DNA of 64,000 nt from Erysipelotrichaceae bacterium (GCA_017473335.1 JAFULN010000009.1:1-64000); one strand, 5' to 3'; counted from the stretch's first letter, positions 1 through 6,685 are shown. The notes: generated by a model not told the origin, from the sequence alone. Translations and numbers: made by a program.

Positions 1-139
1 CCAATGCAAGAAAGTTTCTCTACGATAGTCAGCTCTATAAATTCATTAAAAACACTCTATATTCAATTTATAAACACAATAAAAAATGGGGCGTTCCAAC
101 CTAGGTGGTTGAAATACCCCATTTTGTCGATTGTCTGAA
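1..139 (+). mobile_element. Right end of an insertion sequence (IS1182-like), cut by window edge
   Basis: An open frame from position 3 to a TAG at 102-104 reads as the C-terminal tail of a transposase. The noncoding end after it, up to about 139, is nearly identical to the end of the IS1182-type relic near 28.9 kb: both share a long hairpin and the sequence GTCTGAAA. I infer that a copy of the same IS family lies mostly to the left of this window. The family assignment comes from the better preserved N-terminal coding part at 28.3-28.8 kb. Confidence 0.6.
83..125 (+). repeat. IS-end hairpin, copy 1
   Basis: The arms AAAATGGGG (83-91) and CCCCATTTT (117-125) are perfectly complementary, and an inner CAACC/GGTTG stem sits inside. 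The same structure occurs at 28882-28924 with one mismatch in the outer arm. It lies at the 3' end of the transposase frame and could act as that gene's terminator or as part of the IS end. Confidence 0.7.
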
Positions 140-160
140 AGGAACTCTTTCGAGTTCCTT
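139..160 (-). terminator. Hairpin terminator after the flavoprotein gene
   Basis: AAGGAACTC (139-147), loop TTTC, GAGTTCCTT (152-160). The hairpin lies 15 bases past the stop of the minus-strand flavoprotein gene. The expected T-run on the minus strand is cut short because the IS end abuts the hairpin. Confidence 0.6.
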
Positions 161-174
161 AGAGTCATCATCTC

Positions 175-2238
175 TTATTCAGCCTGACCAGCGTTCTTAC
201 CAGCAATCTTACCGAATGTGAAGATATCTGCAACAGCGTTACCACCTAAACGGTTACCTGCATGGATTCCACCAGTTACTTCACCAGCAGCCCACAGACC
301 TTCGATAACGTTGCCTTCTGTATTCAGAACTTCACAGTTAGTGTTGATCACAACACCACCCATTGAATGATGCAGAGAAGCCTTACGTGGAGAAATTACG
401 ATAACATAGTTTTCGTTTTCTTCGAAAGTTTCCAGATCGATAGCACCAGAGATAACTTCCTTACCGAAGTCAGGATCATGCTGTGCTTCTACATAGCTGT
501 TGTACTTTTCGATTGTAGCACGCAAAGATTCTTCTGTAAACTTAGCAGTTACGCCGCCAATTGGAGTTGTGTTTGCAACTTCAGCCAGTTCTTTCAAAGT
601 AGAACCATACCATACATGACCTTCATATGCACTCAGCATTGAACCAAAGAATCCAGCTGTATCAAGACCAGCATAAGTTCCATCTTCCTGAGGCATATAA
701 CCAGCACAGATAATGTAGAAGATACCGCCATCAAGTTCCAAAGATGCTTTAGCCAAAACGTCACGTTCAGCATATTCATTTACGAAACGATTACCATATG
801 TATCTACCCAAATCTGAGCTTCTGCAGCACCCCACATACCATCAGTCATCGTACCCTTAATTGGTGATGAAGAAGGCATCATCTGAGTAACACCCAAATC
901 AACAACATCTGCACCAACAGCCTGAGCCATGATAATACCATCACCCTTGTTTGTACCAACGTTTGTTGTCAAAGTAGTTGCAGTTAAGTCATCGCCCCAG
1001 TATTCATCATATTCTTTAACCATTGCTGGATTAGCACAGTATCCACCAGATGCCAGAACAACACCCTTTGTTGTGTTCACTGTAATCTGAGTTCCATCAG
1101 CCTTTTCACAAACTGCACCCACAACTACACCATCTTTAGTCAATAAAGACTTAGCAGCAACTTCAGTGTAGTAAGTTACGCCTTCCTTATCAGCAGCAGC
1201 CTTCAAAGCATCAATCAGTGGAGCGCCTGCACTGTAAGAATGTGTACGAGGCCACATAGCACCCAATACTGTAGAAAGATTTGCACCTTCACCAGAAGCT
1301 GTAGTTACACCAATTGAACCAGCCCAGTCATAAGATGCCAGAGCGTTTTCAGCCAATGTACGAGCCAAATCAATGTTTGAGCAAACCCATCTGCCATCTG
1401 ACATCTGACGCAAACCACCTGTGTAGATGTGCCACATATGCAGATTGATGCTGTCAAAACCAGGCATGTCAACGCCAGCAGTCTTACCAGCATTTGCATC
1501 ATAGAATGCGTTGATATCAGCCTTCAGGCCATCCAGAACTGGAATCCATTCTGGGAACAAATCAAAGTGCAGAGCTTCATCTTCATTTGACAGAGCCAGA
1601 TAGCCATCCAGAGTATTCTTTTCTGCAACTGTCAGTACACGAGTTGACTGAGCGCCAGTATCCACAGCGTTGAATGCTCCACCAGCCATATAAGTGTTTC
1701 CACCAAAGAACGAACTCTTTTCAATCAGAATAACCTTTGCACCTTCCTGTGCAGCAGAGATAGCAGCAGCAAAACCAGCTCCGCCTCCACCTACAACCAG
1801 CACATCAGTTTCCCAAGTTTCTGCTTCACCAGCAGTTGCATGATAAGCATTCTGTTTCAGAACATCTTTATCAATGCCTGCTTCTTCTGCTGCAGCTGCT
1901 GCTGCACGCATCAATGCATTACTTGTCAGTGTTGCACCAGTTACAACATCAACTTCTGTTGTCTGGTGTTCCACCATCTGAGCAGGAATTCTTTCCAATG
2001 CAACGTCTGTTACATGAGCACTTTCTTTACTTTCTGTTACTACAACGCTTGTAATAACACCAGACTCAAGAGTCATTTCAACAGTTACAGGTCCCTGCAT
2101 CCCTGCTGAAGTACCAGTGAATGTACCAGAAATTGACGGATCGATTGTTTTGACTTCATCCTCTTTAGGAGCAGAAGTACATGCAGCCATACTAATTGAC
2201 ATCAATACAGCCAGCACAAGTGTCAATAATTTCTTCAT
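175..2238 (-). CDS. Extracellular flavinylated fumarate reductase-like lipoprotein
   Basis: 687 residues. The signal peptide ends in a lipobox with Cys20 (SMAAC), so the protein is probably a lipoprotein on the outer face of the membrane. Residues 36-120 form an FMN-binding domain; DVVTGAT (97-103) is the known flavinylation motif for covalent FMN on Thr103. From residue 145 follows a FAD_binding_2 reductase with GGGGAG at 150-155 and C-terminal HHSMGG and GNRLGGNA motifs as in the soluble fumarate/urocanate reductase family. No haem motifs (CxxCH) are visible. Family knowledge suggests an anaerobic terminal reductase fed by membrane flavoproteins; the substrate cannot be read from the sequence. 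RBS AAGGAGGAT precedes ATG. The gene follows its MerR-type neighbour by 43 bp, suggesting co-transcription or local control. Confidence 0.9.
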   Translation of the reverse strand: MKKLLTLVLAVLMSISMAACTSAPKEDEVKTIDPSISGTFTGTSAGMQGPVTVEMTLESGVITSVVVTESKESAHVTDVALERIPAQMVEHQTTEVDVVTGATLTSNALMRAAAAAAEEAGIDKDVLKQNAYHATAGEAETWETDVLVVGGGGAGFAAAISAAQEGAKVILIEKSSFFGGNTYMAGGAFNAVDTGAQSTRVLTVAEKNTLDGYLALSNEDEALHFDLFPEWIPVLDGLKADINAFYDANAGKTAGVDMPGFDSINLHMWHIYTGGLRQMSDGRWVCSNIDLARTLAENALASYDWAGSIGVTTASGEGANLSTVLGAMWPRTHSYSAGAPLIDALKAAADKEGVTYYTEVAAKSLLTKDGVVVGAVCEKADGTQITVNTTKGVVLASGGYCANPAMVKEYDEYWGDDLTATTLTTNVGTNKGDGIIMAQAVGADVVDLGVTQMMPSSSPIKGTMTDGMWGAAEAQIWVDTYGNRFVNEYAERDVLAKASLELDGGIFYIICAGYMPQEDGTYAGLDTAGFFGSMLSAYEGHVWYGSTLKELAEVANTTPIGGVTAKFTEESLRATIEKYNSYVEAQHDPDFGKEVISGAIDLETFEENENYVIVISPRKASLHHSMGGVVINTNCEVLNTEGNVIEGLWAAGEVTGGIHAGNRLGGNAVADIFTFGKIAGKNAGQAE

Positions 2239-2281
2239 ATTCTATCCTCCTTGACTCTTTTAGTTTAAACCTGTAAGTAGC

Positions 2282-3094
2282 TTACAGGTCAAACTTTTCC
2301 TCAGGGATTTTGTACGTTAACACGACTCTATGAACAAATTCATCATTTTCCATATAACTCATATGCACTCTTCCGACAATATCTTCAGTAATATCAATTT
2401 TTCTGCGTTTCAACTCCTGAAGTAAAGGAAGAAGATCTTTTTTTGTCAGCTCAAATGGATTTTTTGTATTCAAATATTGATAAACAACTTTCCCTGACTC
2501 AGTACTTTCTACCCAATCAGGCAAGTTGATCTTCAATAACTCTCGATTCTCTTCAATGATTCCAAGTCCAATGCGAATATCAAGGTCATCCCCATCATTC
2601 ATAATGCTCTGTTTTGTCACTTTAATCGCAACATAAGAAAACGGCATCACTGACGCTAATGTTTCTATCGTCTCATTTAAGCACTCATGTGGTTTCTCTT
2701 TATTTCCAATATGACATATATTATAGGTTACAGGTCGATACTGAACAGTTACAGAAGAATCTTCATTCTGAAATAAATCAAAGTGCTTCTTTATTGCTTT
2801 CAAACGAGTCAAAAGAATCTGTTTTCTTTTAATCTCTGTTTCTAAGTTTTCAATGGTCTTTTCCATATGACGATCAATCGTATCAAATGATTCTCCAATG
2901 GCCTTTACAGAATCATCCACGCTCATCTCAAAGCTTCTCAGCATCTGAGCATGATATATATTTAATGCATCTGTCATGTCATAATCTCGATAATTATTTT
3001 CTTTTCTATCCGAATTGATCAGCCCTTTGCGATCATAATATCGAATCTTGCTGTCAGGAATGCCAATCAATTTAGAAAATTCATTTACTTTCAT
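2282..3094 (-). CDS. MerR-family transcriptional regulator
   Basis: About 270 residues. The N-terminus (VNEFSKLIGIPDSKIRYYD) is the MerR winged HTH, followed by a coiled-coil segment (residues ~75-115) and a C-terminal region of ~150 residues resembling GyrI-like or other ligand-sensing domains. An upstream GTG (3103) also opens the frame, but AGGTGATAAGC is well spaced for the ATG at 3094, which I choose. It lies directly upstream of the fumarate reductase-like gene on the same strand, so it is the natural candidate regulator of that gene, perhaps sensing the substrate. No metal-binding Cys pair is seen, which argues against a metal-responsive MerR. Confidence 0.85.
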   Translation of the reverse strand: MKVNEFSKLIGIPDSKIRYYDRKGLINSDRKENNYRDYDMTDALNIYHAQMLRSFEMSVDDSVKAIGESFDTIDRHMEKTIENLETEIKRKQILLTRLKAIKKHFDLFQNEDSSVTVQYRPVTYNICHIGNKEKPHECLNETIETLASVMPFSYVAIKVTKQSIMNDGDDLDIRIGLGIIEENRELLKINLPDWVESTESGKVVYQYLNTKNPFELTKKDLLPLLQELKRRKIDITEDIVGRVHMSYMENDEFVHRVVLTYKIPEEKFDL

Positions 3095-3260
3095 GCTTAT
3101 CACCTATTTTCATCAACAACGACCCTAACTTGTGAATTTTTGTACAATATAAAAAACATTATCACTATCTATCACTTTTGTCTATACAAAAAGGCTCTCT
3201 TTTTGAGTTTCCTGGATAATTCTTTTCAACAAAGAAAAAAGCCCTTTTTCAAGGGCTTAG
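3095..3260. other. Noncoding gap between merR and the integrated element
   Basis: Chromosomal DNA that would originally have lain downstream of the tRNA-Leu gene. It holds the merR promoter region (minus strand) and, at its right end, the tRNA terminator hairpin. No gene is seen. Confidence 0.5.
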
Positions 3261-3285
3261 TTAACAAATGGTGCGGATGACAGGA
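3221..3285. repeat. attL: left direct repeat of the integrated element
   Basis: Positions 3221-3285 match 6621-6685 at an exact offset of 3,400 bases, with three mismatches in 65. The core 3261-3285 (25 bases, starting TTAACAAATGGTGCGG) is identical in both and includes the last 17 bases of tRNA-Leu with CCA. Identity stops abruptly at 3286/6686, as expected for an attachment site. Confidence 0.9.
3239..3258 (-). terminator. tRNA-type terminator hairpin in attL
   Basis: The arms AAGCCCTT and AAGGGCTT form a perfect hairpin with a T-run on the minus strand. It is the original terminator of tRNA-Leu, now separated from the gene by the insertion. Confidence 0.7.
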
Positions 3286-3367
3286 TTCGAAAATATGGTA
3301 AAATCCGATAAAATCCAACTCAAAAACCATCATTTTTCGACAAAATTCGACCGAATTTGAGATGATT

Positions 3368-3400
3368 CTTCTCAAAATCTTCTCAAAAAACTTCTCAAAT
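3368..3400. repeat. Three direct repeats CTTCTCAAAA, candidate integrase arm sites (left)
   Basis: CTTCTCAAAA at 3368-3377 and 3379-3388, and CTTCTCAAAT at 3391-3400, spaced 11 and 12 bases, about one helical turn. The same decamer recurs beside the right att (6611-6620 and, as CTTCTCAACA, 6622-6631). Repeats of this type flanking both att sites commonly bind the integrase N-terminal domain; that function is inferred. Confidence 0.55.
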
Positions 3401-3446
3401 TTATGCAAATATTTGCAAATATGTGAAATTATGTAGGAATTTTTTG

Positions 3447-3474
3447 TTGATAATTTCTAGGAGTTCGATATAAT
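3447..3474 (+). promoter_or_regulatory. Promoter of the RHH gene
   Basis: TTGATA (3447-3452), 16-base spacer, TATAAT (3469-3474), followed by AAGGAG and an ATG at 3497. The preceding A/T-rich repeats (TGCAAATAT twice at about 3404-3423) could be operator sites for the RHH protein. Confidence 0.6.
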
Positions 3475-3496
3475 TTAATTAAGGAGTGAACAAGAA

Positions 3497-3757
3497 ATGA
3501 AAGTAGATAAGAAAACAAGAATACAAATATCACTAACTCCAGAACTCGATGATAGAGTTAACAAACTAGCTGATAAGATGGGAGTAAGCAAACCCCAGCT
3601 ATGTTCCATGCTCGTTGCTCAACAGTTTGACATTTTCGAAAAGACATGGGAAATTATGCAATCCCCTGACTTCTTCAGTAAAGTGTTTAAGCTTGGTGAA
3701 GCAACTGGCGGACAACTCGTAGATACTGTTATGTCTACCGTAAAACCTAAGAAATAA
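3497..3757 (+). CDS. Ribbon-helix-helix (CopG/Arc-like) protein of the element
   Basis: 86 residues. TRIQISLTPELDDRVNKLAD is a typical ribbon-helix-helix start (beta strand, then helix A), with MGVSKPQLCSML as helix B; the C-terminal half is helical and unassigned. RBS TAAGGAG, 10 bases before ATG. As the first gene of the element, just before the origin and rep, it most likely represses its own promoter or rep, acting as a copy-number or maintenance regulator like plasmid CopG; this role is inferred. Confidence 0.75.
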   Translation: MKVDKKTRIQISLTPELDDRVNKLADKMGVSKPQLCSMLVAQQFDIFEKTWEIMQSPDFFSKVFKLGEATGGQLVDTVMSTVKPKK

Positions 3758-3763
3758 AAAAAA

Positions 3764-3797
3764 GTAACTCGTCTTTCCGCCAAGTCTGCCGAGTTAC
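3764..3797. repeat. Inverted repeat after the RHH gene
   Basis: GTAACTCG (3764-3771) and CGAGTTAC (3790-3797), perfect 8-base arms with an 18-base loop, 6 bases past the RHH stop. No T-run follows, so it may be a structural or binding element rather than a terminator. Confidence 0.5.
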
Positions 3798-3880
3798 CCA
3801 ATCACCCATATAAAACCAAGTGAGGCTCTATTAGGCTATTGAATTATAGCATTTTTACGTGCATTTTCCAATAGTCTGAT

Positions 3881-3913
3881 AGCCTCCATAAAGATGTAGA
3901 AAGGAGGCTTTTT
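3881..3913 (+). terminator. Terminator upstream of the origin region
   Basis: AGCCTCC (3881-3887) pairs with GGAGGCT (3903-3909), followed by a short T-run. Just before it, AGGCTATTG and its near complement CCAATAG...AGCCT could form a competing larger fold, a layout seen with antisense-RNA control regions; no such RNA can be proven here. Confidence 0.6.
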
Positions 3914-3952
3914 ATATGGTAAACCCTCACATTCATTCATCCATTCGTGAGG

Positions 3953-3979
3953 GGTGCCCCCATACTTCTATGGGGCACC
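3953..3979. repeat. Strong hairpin next to the replication origin
   Basis: GGTGCCCCCATA and TATGGGGCACC form an 11-bp stem with one bulged C and a tiny loop. It lies 13 bases left of the origin stem-loop. A second inverted pair, CCCTCAC (3924-3930) and GTGAGGG (3947-3953), precedes it. Possible Rep-binding or strand-folding element. Confidence 0.55.
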
Positions 3980-3991
3980 ACGATGGACGAA

Positions 3992-4019
3992 GCCCTAAAG
4001 CTAGTATTACCTTTAGGGC
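3992..4019 (+). other. Rolling-circle replication origin: stem-loop with TAGTATTAC
   Basis: GCCCTAAAG (3992-4000) and CTTTAGGGC (4011-4019) form a perfect 9-bp stem. The loop CTAGTATTAC contains TAGTATTAC at 4002-4010, identical to the circovirus nonanucleotide and one base from the geminivirus TAATATTAC. In those systems Rep nicks between bases 7 and 8, which here is between 4008 and 4009. The rep start codon lies 33 bases downstream. The combination of motif, stem, loop placement and adjacent CRESS-type Rep makes chance very unlikely. Confidence 0.9.
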
Positions 4020-4023
4020 ACTT

Positions 4024-4037
4024 CTGTGTCTTGTGTC
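4024..4037 (+). repeat. Tandem heptamers next to the origin, candidate Rep iterons
   Basis: CTGTGTC (4024-4030) and TTGTGTC (4031-4037) lie directly after the origin stem, between it and the rep RBS. CRESS viruses carry short tandem repeats bound by Rep at this place. GGGGCAC (3972-3978) and AGGGCAC (4015-4021) are a second candidate pair. Confidence 0.45.
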
Positions 4038-4051
4038 TAAGGAGGTGCTAC

Positions 4052-4972
4052 ATGAGTAACAAACGCTCACGCAAATTTCAGCTCACAATCAACAACCCCG
4101 CAGAACATGAAATGACACATGAAGTTATCAAAGAAACCCTTAACACAGTGTCAAACATCGTCTACTGGTGTATGTGTGATGAAATGGGCTCATGCTATCA
4201 CACACATCTGTACTTGCACTTTTCAAACGCTAGAACCTTTCAAACTATGAAGAATCTATTTCCGTCTGCTCATATTGAAATTGCACACGGTACTGCTCAG
4301 CAGAATAGAGATTACATTCGTAAAGAGGGAAAGCATGCAGATACAGATAAAGCTGAAACTAACCTGAAAGATACCTTTGAAGAATCTGGTACTCTTCCAG
4401 AAGAACATCAAGGTAGACGTTCAGACCTATTTGAAGCTAGAGAAATGCTGGCGGATGGATGTTCTGTTCATGATGTAATTCAAGAGTTCCCTCATCTAAT
4501 GCTTCAGCAAAAAGCACTAGAACAGTATCGCCAATCTATGTTATTTGAAAAATTTCGTGATGTTGAACGAGATGTCACTGTCATTTATCAATACGGAGAT
4601 ACAGGAACAGGAAAATCAAGAGGAGTATACAAAAACCACGGCTTTAGAGATGTCTATACAGTAACCAATTATGAGCACCCCTTTGATGGATATGAAGGTC
4701 AACCGGTCATCATGTTCGAAGAATTTAGAGGTCAAATTCCCCTTGCTGAAATGCTGATGTATCTTGATAGATACCCCTGTAGACTTCCTGCTCGCTATAG
4801 TGACAAAGCTGCATGTTATACAACTGTCTACATCAATAGCAACATCCCACTCTCTGAACAGTACAAGCAAGAACAAATCCACGAACCTCGCTCGTATGAC
4901 GCATTCATACGACGAATCAACAAATGTTTTGAGTACAAAATTCAATCTGAAAATGCAAAATCTGGTATCTGA
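4052..4972 (+). CDS. rep: CRESS-type replication initiator (HUH endonuclease-SF3 helicase)
   Basis: 306 residues from ATG 4052, chosen because AAGGAGGTG lies 3-11 bases upstream; the open frame continues back through the origin but that part is unlikely to be translated. HUH domain: motif I FQLTINN (9-15), motif II H50-T-H52-L, motif III Y88 with K91 (YIRK), the tyrosine that would nick and bind DNA. Helicase domain: Walker A GDTGTGKS (182-189), Walker B VIMFEEF (219-225), motif C INSN (261-264). This order and size match Rep of circoviruses, geminiviruses and bacterial pCRESS plasmids. Predicted role: nick the TAGTATTAC loop and unwind the circle during rolling-circle replication. Confidence 0.92.
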   Translation: MSNKRSRKFQLTINNPAEHEMTHEVIKETLNTVSNIVYWCMCDEMGSCYHTHLYLHFSNARTFQTMKNLFPSAHIEIAHGTAQQNRDYIRKEGKHADTDKAETNLKDTFEESGTLPEEHQGRRSDLFEAREMLADGCSVHDVIQEFPHLMLQQKALEQYRQSMLFEKFRDVERDVTVIYQYGDTGTGKSRGVYKNHGFRDVYTVTNYEHPFDGYEGQPVIMFEEFRGQIPLAEMLMYLDRYPCRLPARYSDKAACYTTVYINSNIPLSEQYKQEQIHEPRSYDAFIRRINKCFEYKIQSENAKSGI

Positions 4973-5270
4973 TGTATCTTCCAATATAACCACAAAACAT
5001 CAACTATTGCTTAATACATCCCCCACCGCATCCTAGAGATAGACTAATGGTCAACCACAACACTAGCATTTGATGGTACATCAAACCACCAAATGAATGT
5101 CTACAACTATCTTGCAAGTACACCAAAAGACGGGGAATTTCTAGAACCGCTCCGAGGTGGCTCTAGAAAGGGGCTGGCAAGCCCATTTCATGCGTAAGGC
5201 TAACGCATGCGTTATGCCTGAAGCAGATAGAGACATGCGAAGCATGTTCCACTTAGAAAGGAATTAGCAA
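4973..5270. other. Noncoding 298-bp region between rep and the HTH gene
   Basis: No convincing gene. The right half contains four consecutive stem-loops, listed separately; the left half shows nothing recognised. Confidence 0.5.
5140..5247. repeat. Cluster of four stem-loops, candidate single-strand origin
   Basis: Stem-loops: TCTAGAACC/GGCTCTAGA-type arms at 5140-5167; GGGCT/AGCCC at 5171-5184 with a 4-base loop; CATGCGT/ACGCATG at 5189-5209; ACATGC/GCATGT at 5233-5247. Rolling-circle plasmids carry noncoding, hairpin-rich single-strand origins for lagging-strand synthesis. The position in a noncoding gap of this element fits that role, which remains inferred. Confidence 0.45.
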
Positions 5271-5549
5271 ATGACCACTAACTTAACATGGAAAGACCGC
5301 TATCGACTCGCACTGCGTGAAGAATACACATTGAAAGACATCAAGAACCTGTGTGACTGCGGTCCGACAAAAGCAAAACAAATCAGAGACAAAGCCATTG
5401 AATATGCTCTAAGAAACAACCTTTGTTTAAGTAGTCAAAAAGTACCTGCTGAAGCTGTTTTCAAAGTAACAGGACACGACATCAACTACTTTTACGATAA
5501 GATGATGCTTGAGCATAAGCTGACGCTCTTAGAAAAAGAGGTGCAATGA
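5271..5549 (+). CDS. Small HTH protein, candidate excisionase
   Basis: 92 residues. The segment YTLKDIKNLCDCGPTKAKQI looks like a helix-turn-helix, and a second helical pair follows (PAEAVFKVTGHDINYF). It ends one base before the integrase start, so the two are probably translated together. Small DNA-binding genes directly upstream of tyrosine integrases are usually recombination directionality factors (Xis); no family is recognised with certainty. RBS AAAGGAAT. Confidence 0.6.
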   Translation: MTTNLTWKDRYRLALREEYTLKDIKNLCDCGPTKAKQIRDKAIEYALRNNLCLSSQKVPAEAVFKVTGHDINYFYDKMMLEHKLTLLEKEVQ

Positions 5550-5550
5550 A

Positions 5551-6660
5551 ATGCCAGTTTACAAAGACAAAAACGGAAAATGGTATGTCAAATACAAGAA
5601 CAAAACCAAACGAGGATTCAAGACAAAATCTGAAGCAAAACTTTATGAAGCCAAGCTGAAGCTCGATGATCCAGAGGATAAAACATCTCCAATAGGCTTC
5701 CACGATCTGATTCGAGACTACATGAACACAGTTGAAAAACAGATGACTTATGCATCGTTCTACAAAATTTCAAACTATGTTGAGAACATCATCATAGCAA
5801 ACACCGAAAACAAAAGAATTGATAAAATCACTGAACTAGACTGTCGTTCATTCTATGACAAACTGTATGAAATGGATTATTCCACAACCTACAAGAACGA
5901 CATTCTCAGCAGATACAAAGCTTTCTTCAAGCATGCTCAAATCTATTACAACCTTGTAAAAGACCCTACAAGACAATTAAAACCATTCAAGAAATCATTT
6001 GAAGAAAAGCTGAAGAAGAAAGAAAAAGACAACCAAGTTTGGACTCCAGAAGAATTTACTCAATTCATCAACCAAGTTGGACAACTGTCCTACAAAATAC
6101 TTTTCATTCTTCTGTACCATGGTGGATTACGCATTGGAGAAGCCCAAGCCCTGCAGTGGTCAGACTTTCATGATGGTAAACTTCACATTACCAAATCACT
6201 CTCCAGAACCGCTAGAAATGGCTCATATGAAATCAAAGAACCAAAAAGTGCTTCATCAGTCCGTGAAATTCCACTTGGAAAAAATGTCTCAGCTGTCCTT
6301 GAGGATTTCAAAGCATCTGAGTCAGCCATTGCAGGCTTTGATGAATCATGGTACATTTTTGGAAGAATTGAACCATTAGCACGAACAACCATAACAAGAA
6401 TCAAAGATGCTGCAACAAAAAAAGCAGGTGTTAAACGAATAACCCTGCATGAATTCAGACATTCTCATGCCTCAAATCTTCTTGGACAAAATGCAAATAT
6501 CGTTGCAGTCTCCAGAAGACTTGGACATTCTAGTGTAGAAATGACTCTTGGTGTTTATGCTCACATCATCAAAAAAGCTGAAGATGAGCTGGTATCAAAA
6601 ATAGACGAATCTTCTCAAAATCTTCTCAACAAAGAAAAAAGCCCTTTTTCAAAGGCTTAA
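5551..6660 (+). CDS. int: Tyrosine recombinase / integrase of the element
   Basis: 369 residues. N-terminal arm-binding domain (residues 1-45; NGKWYVKYKNKTKRGF), SAM-like core-binding domain (~50-145), catalytic domain with R194 (GGLRIGEA), K232, H300/R303 (HEFRH), H326 (LGHSS) and nucleophile Y336: the full set. RBS AGAGGTG. The last ~13 codons and the stop lie inside the right direct repeat and double as the tRNA terminator hairpin. Catalyses integration into the tRNA-Leu 3' end and, with Xis, excision. Confidence 0.93.
   Translation: MPVYKDKNGKWYVKYKNKTKRGFKTKSEAKLYEAKLKLDDPEDKTSPIGFHDLIRDYMNTVEKQMTYASFYKISNYVENIIIANTENKRIDKITELDCRSFYDKLYEMDYSTTYKNDILSRYKAFFKHAQIYYNLVKDPTRQLKPFKKSFEEKLKKKEKDNQVWTPEEFTQFINQVGQLSYKILFILLYHGGLRIGEAQALQWSDFHDGKLHITKSLSRTARNGSYEIKEPKSASSVREIPLGKNVSAVLEDFKASESAIAGFDESWYIFGRIEPLARTTITRIKDAATKKAGVKRITLHEFRHSHASNLLGQNANIVAVSRRLGHSSVEMTLGVYAHIIKKAEDELVSKIDESSQNLLNKEKSPFSKA
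6611..6631. repeat. Two direct repeats CTTCTCAAAA, candidate arm sites (right)
   Basis: CTTCTCAAAA at 6611-6620 and CTTCTCAACA at 6622-6631, 11 bases apart, inside the 3' end of int. They match the three repeats near attL and are in the same orientation. Confidence 0.5.
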
Positions 6661-6685
6661 TTAACAAATGGTGCGGATGACAGGA
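6621..6685. repeat. attR: right direct repeat at the tRNA-Leu 3' end
   Basis: Matches attL at offset 3,400. The element supplies the last 17 bases of the tRNA plus a replacement terminator, so the tRNA stays functional after integration. Confidence 0.9.
6639..6658 (-). terminator. Element-supplied terminator of tRNA-Leu
   Basis: AAGCCCTT and AAAGGCTT arms (one mismatch versus the attL copy) with a T-run on the minus strand. It overlaps the last codons of int. Confidence 0.6.

Larger units (their letters stand above)
3261..6685 (+). mobile_element. Integrative CRESS-Rep element (3.4 kb) in tRNA-Leu
   Basis: Bounded by direct repeats derived from the tRNA-Leu 3' end. Gene order: RHH protein, replication origin, CRESS-type Rep, stem-loop cluster, HTH protein, tyrosine integrase, all on the plus strand. 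No capsid, relaxase, antibiotic resistance or toxin gene is present. Bacterial plasmids with CRESS-like Rep proteins (pCRESS groups) are known; this copy can both integrate and, by inference, replicate by rolling circle after excision. All modules look intact: Rep motifs, integrase catalytic residues, both att sites and the origin. Confidence 0.9.

Noticed and set aside
3269-3290. Possible second tRNA at attL
   Set aside because: Only the last 17 or so bases of tRNA-Leu are present; no acceptor 5' strand, D-arm or anticodon.
3226-3408. Minus-strand 60-codon frame across attL
   Set aside because: It crosses the terminator and arm repeats, has no RBS and arises from AT-rich noncoding DNA.
3947-4051. 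Upstream extension of the rep reading frame from a GTG
   Set aside because: It runs through the origin stem-loop and has no ribosome binding site, whereas ATG 4052 has AAGGAGGTG and begins a normal HUH domain.
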